Source: Diphasiastrum complanatum (lineage: Eukaryota; Streptophyta; Lycopodiopsida; Lycopodiales; Lycopodiaceae). From it: a DNA stretch of 64,000 nt. This document shows positions 21,556 through 30,199 of the stretch, one piece after another. A program made the translations under genes and the position numbers. The stretch covers positions 12,891,543-12,955,542 of the forward strand of contig CM055100.1 of NCBI GenBank assembly GCA_029204225.1. Reading direction: 5' to 3'. Under the pieces are notes generated by a model. The model was not told the DNA's origin and made no database searches. It was given only the letters and a program-made list of their open reading frames with translations. Position 1 is the first letter of the stretch. Each line of letters starts with the position of its first letter.

Positions 21556-21598
21556 GCCCCTGCCCCTGCCCTTGCCCCTACCCCTCCCCCCCCCCCCC
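21556..21598 (-). other. G-quadruplex-capable G-run cluster
   Basis: The plus strand reads as repeated CCCCTGC/CCCCTAC followed by (C)13, so the minus strand has at least six runs of four or more G separated by 2-3 nt. Paralogue on the plus strand at 48,800-48,840. Confidence 0.6.
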
Positions 21599-21770
21599 TT
21601 CTGTATACTCAAAAAATACATTACGGACTGGGTAGCGGCGGGTGTGAGCGGCCCACTATCGGCTGTAGCATGTACCCTTCATGCACCGAGCTGCCCTGTG
21701 ACGAGGTGCATTGAAGGCTGAATGCTACTAGGTAGTAGGCCTGCTCAAGCTTGCTAACGGACATAGTTGA

Positions 21771-21802
21771 AGTTTTGGCCTTTCAATTGAAAGGCCAAAA
21801 CT
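21771..21802. repeat. Perfect 32-bp palindrome
   Basis: The half-site AGTTTTGGCCTTTCAA is followed immediately by its exact reverse complement, with no loop. Conserved unchanged at 48,596-48,627. Confidence 0.95.
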
Positions 21803-22082
21803 AAAATGAGTTTAAACATTTGTAGTTAGATCCAATTAAAACCTGCCACCTGTATACTATAAGCCCAAACACTAATTATGTATAAAAGTATAGTATAAAT
21901 CATGTTGATGACTATGCCTCTTCAAATTAAGCTTGAATATCTAAGAATAGATAGCTTCCAGTATAGGTTTCATTTGTTAACATCGATCAATACTCCTCAA
22001 CGTCAAATCTTTTGCGACTTAGTGACAATTTTTTTATATCATGCAACATTTACTGTCATGACCCGTATGGTTCACTGTTGCG

Positions 22083-22304
22083 CTAGGGCGAGGAGGTGGA
22101 GTCGTCTTCATCTTCCTCGTCACCACTCCCTATATCACTACTCTTTTTGGTAGTGTACAAACTTTTAATCTACGACTTTAGCCCATTGGCCTTGTCCTTC
22201 ATCTTGTCCATCATGGACTTTTTTACCAGTGTGCTTAGATTGGTCATGTTCAGGGACGCTCGGTTTGATAGAGCTGATATAATCCTACTTACCCAGTAAT
22301 CCAT
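22083..22304 (-). pseudogene. Coding remnant with lysine-rich segment and acidic tail
   Basis: Minus strand, ATG at 22,302-22,304, 44 codons (..MMDKMKDKANGLKS) to a TAG at 22,170-22,172. In the same frame follow about 28 more codons ending in an acidic serine-rich tail (GDEEDEDDSTSSP). The copy at 48,109-48,342 keeps the same TAG. Likely a decayed gene or transposon protein; family unknown. Confidence 0.35.
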
Positions 22305-22723
22305 CATCAGAGAGTTAGATTGAACATCAATTTCTTAGTTGCAACGAGGCCAAGAAATCATCTAGTTTTGGCAAATGTAGTATTTTTAAGGATCAAATAT
22401 CCCCAGTTGTAAGATTGTAAGATTTTGGATTAGCCGAGCGCTCCTGCACCTAATCAGCACCCTCGCATACTTTGTAAACTTGCGTCTGAATCTTTCTAGC
22501 GTTCTTGCACCTATAATTGAATTTTAAATCCTAAAGCATCACGTACATACTTACTAATCTACACAAAATCTCAAAGCTGAAAAACCTATCCAAAACATCT
22601 ACAAGAATGCAATCATAACGAGTCAAATAGATCATGAAAGCCTTCTAGAACAAAATTCACAACAATACCAAGTAATCTCACTGATCTATATATCAAATTC
22701 CGATTTATAATGAGCTGCATCAC

Positions 22724-23077
22724 ATGACTTCACCAAAAACATCTTCCAATCTGGCCGGATCATTACAATGCCATAATCCCAACCATCATGCTTCCAAACT
22801 ATCCAAAAGAAAAGCAAGAATGGATCAAATCAAGAACTCCTCCAACCTGCTATTAGACTCGGATCTTTCCACTCGTTACACTTTCAAGCTTCAAACCTCT
22901 CCAAAAGAAGCAGCACATGATCTTGTCCTTGTAGTCGTGTTAGTAGTTCTAATGACGTTTTGTTCTTTGTTCATGATGGAAAGCGATGGTGATTGCTCTT
23001 CTAAGCATGGTGACCATTATGCTCTTGATAAATGTCGGAGAAAGAGGAGTGTTGAATCTTTGAAGATGCGATGCTGA
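22724..23077 (+). CDS. 117-codon ORF with one membrane segment
   Basis: True ATG at 22,724. N-terminal ~60 residues are polar and basic (SKLSKRKARM). Residues 67-84 form a single hydrophobic segment (LVLVVVLVVLMTFCSLFM), followed by a short cysteine-containing, basic C-terminus. No family recognised. Only this copy is a single frame; 4,593-4,947 and 47,335-47,689 are frame-broken near codon 38. Either this is the intact ancestor or a compensating indel fused two chance frames. Confidence 0.35.
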   Translation: MTSPKTSSNLAGSLQCHNPNHHASKLSKRKARMDQIKNSSNLLLDSDLSTRYTFKLQTSPKEAAHDLVLVVVLVVLMTFCSLFMMESDGDCSSKHGDHYALDKCRRKRSVESLKMRC

Positions 23078-23164
23078 GCTTATGCTTGTTGCATACGATG
23101 GAAATGGTTTTAAAACCGTACATGATTATGGCTAATAACGCCACATTTAGGGCCCTGGGTGTCC

Positions 23165-23449
23165 CTAGATGGAAGTTAGGCTTAGTTCAATAGAAAATCG
23201 CTCATCGTGAACATCATGAGAACACATGGCAATGCCGTTGCTAGAACTTCCTCGCTTGAAAGAGCTACCGACAGCTTTACTAACATCCCTCGTCCCTTTT
23301 TCAACGCAATTGAGCCAATAGAGTGCATTTCCAGGGCACATGGAGGAGCAAGCAGGATAAGCGTAGGCAATTTGAGAACAATTGTGTAGAGTTTGTATTT
23401 TGCTATCATATAAGTACTCGTGCTCTCCTATCTCGCCCTCATGGATCAT
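23165..23449 (-). CDS. Conserved 94-codon ORF, copy 2
   Basis: ATG at 23,447-23,449. Differs from the 5,035 copy at one residue (Ser for Arg at position 62). Function unknown. Confidence 0.35.
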   Translation of the reverse strand: MIHEGEIGEHEYLYDSKIQTLHNCSQIAYAYPACSSMCPGNALYWLNCVEKGTRDVSKAVGSSFKRGSSSNGIAMCSHDVHDERFSIELSLTSI

Positions 23450-24002
23450 AGCTTTGTTTCCATCTCATGTGCAATAACATCAGATAAGAAAGTTGAAAGC
23501 AGATAGTAAGAATGACAACGAAAATCATTCGTTAGGACTTCCTTACATAACATGGGCAGGCTGGTTTTCTTTCTAAGATTTCATTTCAATAATGTTGAGG
23601 AAAATCAAAACTTTTGCCATGAGCTGATGACATCAATAGTTTGAGTGTCTAAGTCAACTCACAGAACAGGTTTCATAGTTTGAAAAATACTCTAGACATT
23701 ATTAAACCTTCCGGCTGACTTCAGAGTCAAGACAAACGTTAAGGTGGCTTGCAAGCTCACTACTGTAAAACACCGGCCATGCCATATCCTAATTATCAAT
23801 TCCATCATTGGCCAATGTGGAAGTTTTATGGATAACTATAATACAACCAACGTCTACAATAAATCACAATGATATTTTCAAAAATGAAGTGCGTGCTTCC
23901 ATTGCATACGTAATAAGTACAAAATTCTTTCAACTTCAATTGCTCTTGGCAATAGAGCCGTAAAGTGAAAGCAAAAGACTATAATAGTGAACAAAAAATC
24001 AC

Positions 24003-24167
24003 CTGTAACAGAGTCTTGGTTGTGTCAAAAGGCTGTAATATCACTTTAGATAGGCCCGAAGTTGTTCCCCCAGCTATGAAGTTGTCTGCCCAGCCCTTGA
24101 CAAGCCATAATCTTATCTCGTTCAGATGATCCCTGCTGCTAACCAGTGCCACTCTGTTATTTGCCAC
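24003..24167 (-). pseudogene. Mitochondrial carrier exon fragment, copy 2
   Basis: Same exon as at 5,874-6,038, with the PFDTTKT signature and a CAG|GTGATT donor. It reads VSSRDH where copy 1 reads VSSMDH. No continuation of the carrier is found. Confidence 0.6.
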
Positions 24168-24310
24168 GAAACCGGAACAAATTTTTATTGGAGTTGCATC
24201 CTTGCCATGAAATTAATTCTACTGCACACGATACAATGATAAATTTTTATTGGAGTTGCATCTCTACCATGAAATTATTTCTACTGCACATGATACAATG
24301 ACAGTAAATT

Positions 24311-24313
<3 letters not shown>

Positions 24314-24377
<64 letters not shown>
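24314..24377 (+). repeat. (TC)n microsatellite
   Basis: About 32 units, the mid-length allele of the H-module tract. Confidence 0.95.
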
Positions 24378-24379
<2 letters not shown>

Positions 24380-24522
24380 GAATGGTATGCAACTTCTCTA
24401 TTATATACTTAGCCCTTTGTACTTTAAAAAGATATATGACCCTTTGTAACTATTGGAGGGAAACTTGAAAACCACCAAAGCCACTTCAACGGTCAAGATC
24501 AGTGGAGGTATGTCCTACGGAC

Positions 24523-24927
24523 ATGATTCCTTTGCTTCTTGAGCACTCTTGTTTCAAATGCATCCACATAAGGAAGGAATGGGCCTGCAAGCTTTCTCCA
24601 CGCCCTCTCTCCTCTTCTCTCTTCATCTTCTTCTACCTTCTACTTTGGCATATCAAGAATTGCAGTGTTAAAGCTTATGCTGCAACAGTCAGAGAGCAAA
24701 CTTTGAAATACTTTTGTAAGTGGCCTTCATACCAATTTACTATTGATTTGACTACTTTGTCTGCAAAAGAGATGGATAGATTCGGTTGCAACCTTTGGCA
24801 TTCTTGTTATATCATCAATAGGTTTGGTAGCAAGCATATGAGAGTATCAAGCGCTTGTTATGGCATGCATGATTGCATTCGATACTTGCTTTATAACATA
24901 CAGGTGTTACAAGCCAGCGCTGGCTGA
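24523..24927 (+). CDS. 134-codon ORF of module H, copy 2
   Basis: First in-frame ATG at 24,523, end 24,927. Differs from copy 1 by a few residues (for example FCKW for FGKW). Function unknown. Confidence 0.35.
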   Translation: MIPLLLEHSCFKCIHIRKEWACKLSPRPLSSSLFIFFYLLLWHIKNCSVKAYAATVREQTLKYFCKWPSYQFTIDLTTLSAKEMDRFGCNLWHSCYIINRFGSKHMRVSSACYGMHDCIRYLLYNIQVLQASAG

Positions 24928-25027
24928 CTTTGTAGGCATGAATATGAGCCATTTTGACAATGTAGGGATGTGGTAGCTCTACCCTAACAATCGTAAATCG
25001 CTGTGGTAGTTTTTAGCTTTTTGTTGA

Positions 25028-25330
25028 TTGCTACAGCGCGACCCTGGAGGGTGCTAGTAGCGCTGCTAGCACTGAAATACTTGGCCAGAAATCGTTGTTC
25101 AACGATGAGAATGCGGTTTTGTGTGGTGGGGTGGTGGCAGGTACCAGCTGGATATCTTGAGATATGTTTCGCTTTAGGGTTTAGGGTTTAGGGTTTAGGG
25201 TGTAAATCCTTGAGGTGTAAATCCGACTGTCCTTTGGCCGGGGTAGTACCAAAACCTTTACCTTACTTGGATTCATTGCTAACATAGGTCCGTTTTATGT
25301 TTTAGTCCTCAGGTTGGTTTCAAGGCGCAG
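25028..25330 (+). repeat. Module A, deletion form with telomere-like filler
   Basis: Bases equivalent to ~94-1,397 of the full copy are missing, joined through the shared trinucleotide TGC. A second deletion (equivalent to ~1,460-1,590) is bridged by telomere-like repeats. The first junction is shared with 62,575, the second is not. Confidence 0.8.
25173..25200 (+). repeat. Interstitial telomere repeat (TTTAGGG)4
   Basis: Four perfect plant-type units placed exactly at a deletion junction and followed by a duplicated GGTGTAAATCC. The full-length copies (1,456; 43,810) have no such repeat here. Confidence 0.9.
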
Positions 25331-25335
25331 TAGAG

Positions 25336-26300
25336 TTGGGTTATGGGGAGCCCCTTCCTCCTCCTAATCTATTTATACAAACTTTGATTATCTGCATGAA
25401 AAAAGCTGTCATGTTGCATAGTTTTATTAAAGGAACTGATCGTAATACTTGTAATGCTACGGGACCCGAAGATAAAGTGCTTTGCTTTACCGATCTCTTG
25501 GATACTTTACATTGGATTAAGATGTATTCGGAATTTGGCAAGACCAAGATTGATCCTATGAGTACCATTGAAACGTTGGCTTCAAATTTGGTTGCACGAA
25601 GAAAAATTTTATAACTATCATATTAGATAAGTCTTTGCTTGTCTTGAAAAAGAAAATGACCTGCTATCTGTTGAACCCTCTCCCACCATTCCTGAGCCAC
25701 CCTCTTCTCCACTTCCTCTTTTCTTCTTAGATGAACTGGACGAAGATGGTACCACACAACAATTATTTTCTCAAGATATTTGCGACATTGGTGATCAATC
25801 CTCCTTTGAATTTTGTCAGTCCAAAAATTGCCAAGTCCCTTTCGTACCTGCTCTCACTATTGAGCTCAAATCTGCTACCACTTCGTACAAACTCTGGAGT
25901 CTGCCTTCTGTCAATTTTCTTGCTCCTATTTCCATTGAGCATTGGTGCATCCTTCCCGGGTGCCCACCGCAAAATCAACTCAATGCTTTTTTCCTTTGGC
26001 TACACAAACCTGCTAGGGAAATTGTCAAAGCTCGGATTACCTGTTTATACCTATGCTAGTACACGATTGATGCATCTATTGAACTTGCCACAAATCCCTC
26101 TCCTAAGCTCCTTGCTCATCTGGGTGATGCTGAGAACATTAGAGAAATTGAATGTCTGCTCAAAAGACCTAGCTTCTCCACTGTATAGGGTAAATTTTTC
26201 CACTAGTAAACGTTCAGGCACTTTCAACCTTAATAATCCCAACTATGTCATGTTTGGCTTAGGAAAAAGAAGAAAATTTACTAGATACAGGGGGAAATAA
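25336..26300 (+). pseudogene. Broken unidentified coding region (module B), copy 2
   Basis: Same region as 1,721-3,032 but with an extra small deletion after SNLVA (~25,594) and about 330 bp lost around 25,953 (GCATCCTT joined to CCCGGGTGCC). The deletion creates an open 189-codon frame at 25,731-26,300 that is a fusion artefact. The TAA after YHIR is shared with copy 1. Confidence 0.5.
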
Positions 26301-26860
26301 GGACACGAAAGGGGTACAAAGAGCGACTTGCCAGTTAAGAAGCTGAACTTTTATCGGGATTGACATGGTTGCAGGACGAGATCATTTTGGAAAGAAGGGA
26401 GGTTATCAGAAATACTTTGGATCGCTTATAGCTCATCACGCATGAATCTAAGGGAAAGCTCTTTTTGCATTTACTTTATCGCAATAGAGTGTTGGAGACC
26501 ATTCATGTGAAGAAGTTTTATTCTCGCATTTTACTGTAGCTATTTGGCTTTATACACAAGACCTTTGATGATATAGTTTTTGGTTGGTCATACATGCCGA
26601 ATGTCAAAATGGATTGGTATTTTCCTTATGAAGTCTTCTGCAATTTTCAAATTGAAAATCTTTAAGGCTGTTCTTGTTCTACTCTTAAACGTTTCAATGG
26701 CGGATAATCCTTTCTGGATATACCCTTTGGAGTACCTTGACATTGATGGAAGTGATTACACGAAAAATTCAGCAAACTTTTTGAATATTACAATCTCTTT
26801 CGACCTTGCTTAAGGCCATGCATTGCTTTTCAAATATGATAAAAGAAGAGACCTTCCTTT

Positions 26861-27136
26861 TTGATTTATGCAATATATATACTCCTGGCTTCAAACAGAC
26901 CTATATTTAATTCATATAAGGTCATTATATCACAAACAATAGCTGCCATGTACTGTTGTAACAAACAAGAAATTTTTCTTAAGAAAGTACGAACGCTGGC
27001 AGATACCTTTCAAGATAACGTGTTCTACCGGGATAAACTATGTATGATTATTAACAAGCTTTTACGTCATGATGATTTTCTTGGACTGTTATTTGAATTG
27101 CCTAAAAATATTGACAATCTCTTGGTGGGCAGTTAG
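26861..27136 (+). pseudogene. 3' coding fragment YILLASN...LLVGS, copy 2
   Basis: Paralogue of 3,593-3,868 with minor substitutions (FLKKVRT). It begins without an ATG. Confidence 0.4.
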
Positions 27137-27175
27137 CTTTTGAGGGATTCACTAACTGTGGGTATTGGTCATTGG

Positions 27176-27179
27176 TCTC

Positions 27180-27251
<72 letters not shown>
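27176..27251 (+). repeat. (TC)n microsatellite
   Basis: About 37 units with one A interruption near its start (TCTCTCTATC), a mark shared with the tracts at 27,881 and 35,580. Confidence 0.95.
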
Positions 27252-27253
<2 letters not shown>

Positions 27254-27439
27254 CCTCTCATGAATGGTACACAACTTCTCTATTATATACTTACCCCTTA
27301 GTGCTTTAAAAAACTATATCACCCTTTGTACCTATTGAAAGGAAATTTGAATACCACCAAAGCCAATTCAACGGTCAAGATTAGTGGAGGTACATCCTAC
27401 AGACATGATCCCTTTGCTTCTTGAGCACTCTTGTTTCAA

Positions 27440-27841
27440 ATGCATCTACATAAGGAAAGAATAGGCCTGCAGGCTTTCTCCATGCCCTCTCTCATCTTTT
27501 CTCTTCATCTTCTTCTATCTTCTGCTTTGCACATCAAGAATAGTAGTGTGAAAGCTTATGCTGCAATGGTCAGAGAGCAATATATACTCCTGGCTTCAAA
27601 CAGACCTATCTTTAATTCATATAAGGTCATTATATCACAAACAATAGCTGCCATGTACTGTTGTAACAAACAAGAAATTTTTCTTAAGGAAGTACGAACG
27701 CTGGTAGATACATTTCAAGATAACGTGTTCTACCGGGAGAAACTATGTATGATTATTAACAAGCTTTTACGTCATGATGATTTTCTTGGACTGTTATTTG
27801 AATTGCCTAAAAATATTGACAATCCTTTGGTGGGCAGTTAG
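27440..27841 (+). CDS. 133-codon chimeric ORF, copy 3
   Basis: ATG at 27,440. Same leader-like N-terminus and junction as the 7,776 copy. Private changes: YREKL for YRDKL and NPLVG for NLLVG. Still open. Confidence 0.4.
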   Translation: MHLHKERIGLQAFSMPSLIFSLHLLLSSALHIKNSSVKAYAAMVREQYILLASNRPIFNSYKVIISQTIAAMYCCNKQEIFLKEVRTLVDTFQDNVFYREKLCMIINKLLRHDDFLGLLFELPKNIDNPLVGS

Positions 27842-27880
27842 CTTTTGAGGGATTCACTAACTGTGGGTATTGGTCATTGG

Positions 27881-28006
<126 letters not shown>

Positions 28007-28129
28007 ATGAATGGTACACAACTTCTCTATTATATACTTAGCCCTTAGTGCTTCAAAAAAATATATCACCCTTTGTACCTATTGAAAGGAAATTTGAAAA
28101 CCACCAAAGCCAATTCAACGGTCAAGATT

Positions 28130-28150
28130 AGTGGAGGTATTTAGACATGG
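28130..28150. other. Orientation-switch junction of the array
   Basis: Forward C-unit sequence ends at GTGGAGGTA (28,139). The next bases TTTAGACATGGG are the reverse complement of the 17,490-17,515 area. From here to the end all modules are inverted. There is no TIR, TSD or long filler at the join. Confidence 0.8.
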
Positions 28151-28691
28151 GATTTTTGGTTCAAATCTGCAAGTGGATGCATACTAACATTTCACTAAAC
28201 CACTAAGCGTATCAAACAAGGCCAAATCTCAATGGTAATCTTGGATACAAAATAGATCTTGCTCAAGATTAGTTTTACAATAACTAGCTTTACTCGTCTT
28301 GTGCTTTGATCCCGGAAGTTCATCTTGGAACATTGCATGTGGTATTGTATTAACAGTAAAATGAGATGTGCTCAACACAAGTCGCAATATAAAAAAATTG
28401 TTTAAAGGTATTGTATTGAATGTGTTTATAAGGTATTGTATTGAAGTTGTTTATAAGGTATTGTATTTAATTTGTTTTTTTGTATGTCATATTCTCTACT
28501 ATAGATCTGTTCTAAATCATGTTACTAATCTTCTAATCTATGTGGATGACATCATTTTGAGTGGTGGCAACAAGCAAGACGATAATGGCATCAAGTTTGC
28601 ACTCAAAAAGGAGTTTGAGGTGCATGGTCTTTTACATTATATCTTGGTAATAGAGATGTTTAGAACTTCTCAGTTTACATTCATATGTCAA
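28140..28691 (-). repeat. Inverted partial copy of F direct repeat with minisatellite
   Basis: Reverse complement of a repeat-1/2 type sequence, including two or three of the ~25-bp units (28,405-28,470). It retains the CATGTCTAAA segment lost from repeat 1, so it was not copied from 15.4 kb as it stands now. Confidence 0.65.
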
Positions 28692-29191
28692 GAGAAGTAT
28701 GCTAATGCTATTCTAAAATATTTCATATGGTAGATGTTAAATCTTGTGATACACCAATGGAGTCAAGCGTAAAGCTAACTATAAGAGGTAATGAAAGATC
28801 CTTTGAGGACATTACTCTCTATAGGAGGCTAGTTGGTTCACTCATATATCTAACCATCACAGTACCTGATCTTAGCTATTGTGTTGGTAGATTAAACCAA
28901 TATATGCAAAATCCTAGTGTGGAGCATTGGAAGGTAGGCAAGAGGGTATTGAGATACATCTTGGGAACAGGAGATTTTGGCATTGTTTATGGAAGATGAT
29001 CACCTGACTTGTCTGGATTTTCAGATTCGGACTTTGTTGGAGATCAAATGGATAGAAAATCCATAAGTGCACGTGCTATTTTTATAGGTGATGGAGCTAT
29101 CTCTTGGATGTCAAAGAAACAAGCTACTATCTCATCGTCATCTAGTGTGGCCGAGTATAAAGCTCTTACATCTTGCACAAAGGAGATGTGA
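28461..29191 (+). pseudogene. Ty1/copia RT and RNase H fragment, inverted paralogue
   Basis: Plus-strand equivalent of 14,662-15,392: YVDDIILSGGNKQDD, then a stop near 28,733, then the MVDVKSCDTPMES region to KEM. Same stops and small deletions, so they predate duplication. Confidence 0.85.
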
Positions 29192-29437
29192 TATCACAAA
29201 TATATATTGTTCAAAAGATGAAGTAAAATCAATTTGAATCGAGATAGTATCCATTATTTGTTGCAAATGACTAAGGGAATCCGCCACAGCATTCTTAAGA
29301 CCAGAAAGATAGTCAATGTCAGCATGGGAAACAAATGCGAAATATTCACACCAACAAGCTATTCCATGAATATATACTTGGTAAAATCTTTAATAACATC
29401 ATGATGTAGTTGTGGACAATAGTAAGTAGATGACAAA
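28692..29437 (+). repeat. Long inverted repeat arm, paralogue of 14,417-15,161
   Basis: Pairs with 32,834-33,578 around the second cysteine-rich gene. It begins GAGAAGTATGCTAATGC and ends GATGACAAA. Confidence 0.8.
29200..29365 (-). pseudogene. Ty3/gypsy RNase H fragment
   Basis: Minus-strand paralogue of 14,489-14,650. Confidence 0.6.
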
Positions 29438-29441
29438 GTGC

Positions 29442-29447
29442 TTTATT
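29442..29447 (-). terminator. Polyadenylation signal AATAAA (minus strand)
   Basis: TTTATT on the plus strand, 37 nt beyond the stop codon of the second cysteine-rich gene. Confidence 0.5.
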
Positions 29448-29483
29448 CACCAAGAGTCCAACAAGCAAGAATGGGCCCGAGGC

Positions 29484-29867
29484 TTAGAAAACTATGAATT
29501 GGAGGTCATTGTTGTTGTTGTCTATGAAGAAGCCACCCACTTGACCATTGGATTGGCAGCTCGAAACCACATTACTGAGGTCAGCCCCAGCCACATCACA
29601 AGGCACACATTGGTTACAAGCGCCACATATTCCAACTTGACAGGACCCAGATGTATGCATGGTTGTGCACAATGAGCCACCACAATTGTTTTGACAGCAT
29701 TGTGTGCCCGATCCCAAACTTGTGATAAACGCTGCAGCATTAACACAATCATACACGCTAGGACTAGCTCCGGAGGTCTGACAGGTGGTTTGTGCATGTG
29801 CCACATAATGCTGCCTCATCCCCATGAGCATCACAAGCCCGAACAGAAGAGTTTCCGCGGTCCTCAT
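29484..29867 (-). CDS. Small secreted cysteine-rich protein, copy 2
   Basis: ATG at 29,865-29,867; 127 residues. All 12 mature cysteines of the 13,986 copy are retained. The differences lie in the signal peptide and its border (Cys9 to Phe, Gly to Arg before QHY, Ser to Ala before QTTC), and the mature part appears unchanged. TATA (30,005-30,010) and AATAAA are kept, so this copy is also potentially functional. Confidence 0.7.
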   Translation of the reverse strand: MRTAETLLFGLVMLMGMRQHYVAHAQTTCQTSGASPSVYDCVNAAAFITSLGSGTQCCQNNCGGSLCTTMHTSGSCQVGICGACNQCVPCDVAGADLSNVVSSCQSNGQVGGFFIDNNNNDLQFIVF

Positions 29868-29917
29868 GTTCACCGGCACTGAAGCACAGAAATGATTGCT
29901 CGTTACTGGCCCGTAAA

Positions 29918-30199
29918 TTAGGCACTAGTGGATGATGCAGATCCAAACAAGAGTAGAAACTTGAAAATGGTACTGTGTGGAGAGGCCATATTGATACGAC
30001 CAGCTTTATAGCCATTGTGAAACATGGATTTGAGCAGCTCACGTGATGAATGAGTCAGGATTGTCGCTAAAGCTGTAGACCGATTAATCATCAAACGCGT
30101 CGCGCTGCCTTCGATCGAGACTACCAAGAATTTAGATGTGCTACGTCGCAACTCAGGACTCGGTCCATCAAAATCCTCAAACTTCTGTGAACCCGACAT
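29918..30199 (-). CDS. 93-codon ORF upstream of the cysteine-rich gene, copy 2
   Basis: Open paralogue of 13,654-13,935 with a few substitutions (Leu to Met, Ser to Asn, Leu to Phe). Function unknown. Confidence 0.3.
   Translation of the reverse strand: MSGSQKFEDFDGPSPELRRSTSKFLVVSIEGSATRLMINRSTALATILTHSSRELLKSMFHNGYKAGRINMASPHSTIFKFLLLFGSASSTSA
30005..30010 (-). promoter_or_regulatory. TATA box of the second cysteine-rich gene
   Basis: TTTATA on the plus strand, same spacing to the ATG as at 13,843. Confidence 0.5.

Larger units (their letters stand above)
22547..25027 (+). repeat. Module H, copy in unit order
   Basis: Near-identical to 4,411-6,865. It follows module G directly, as it also does in the inverted arm (47,866-45,296), so this is the native position and 4,411 the secondary one. 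Confidence 0.8.

Noticed and set aside
25731-26300. 189-codon ORF in module B copy 2
   Set aside because: Created by a ~330-bp deletion that joins two frames; other copies lack it and the reading frame differs from the better-supported one.
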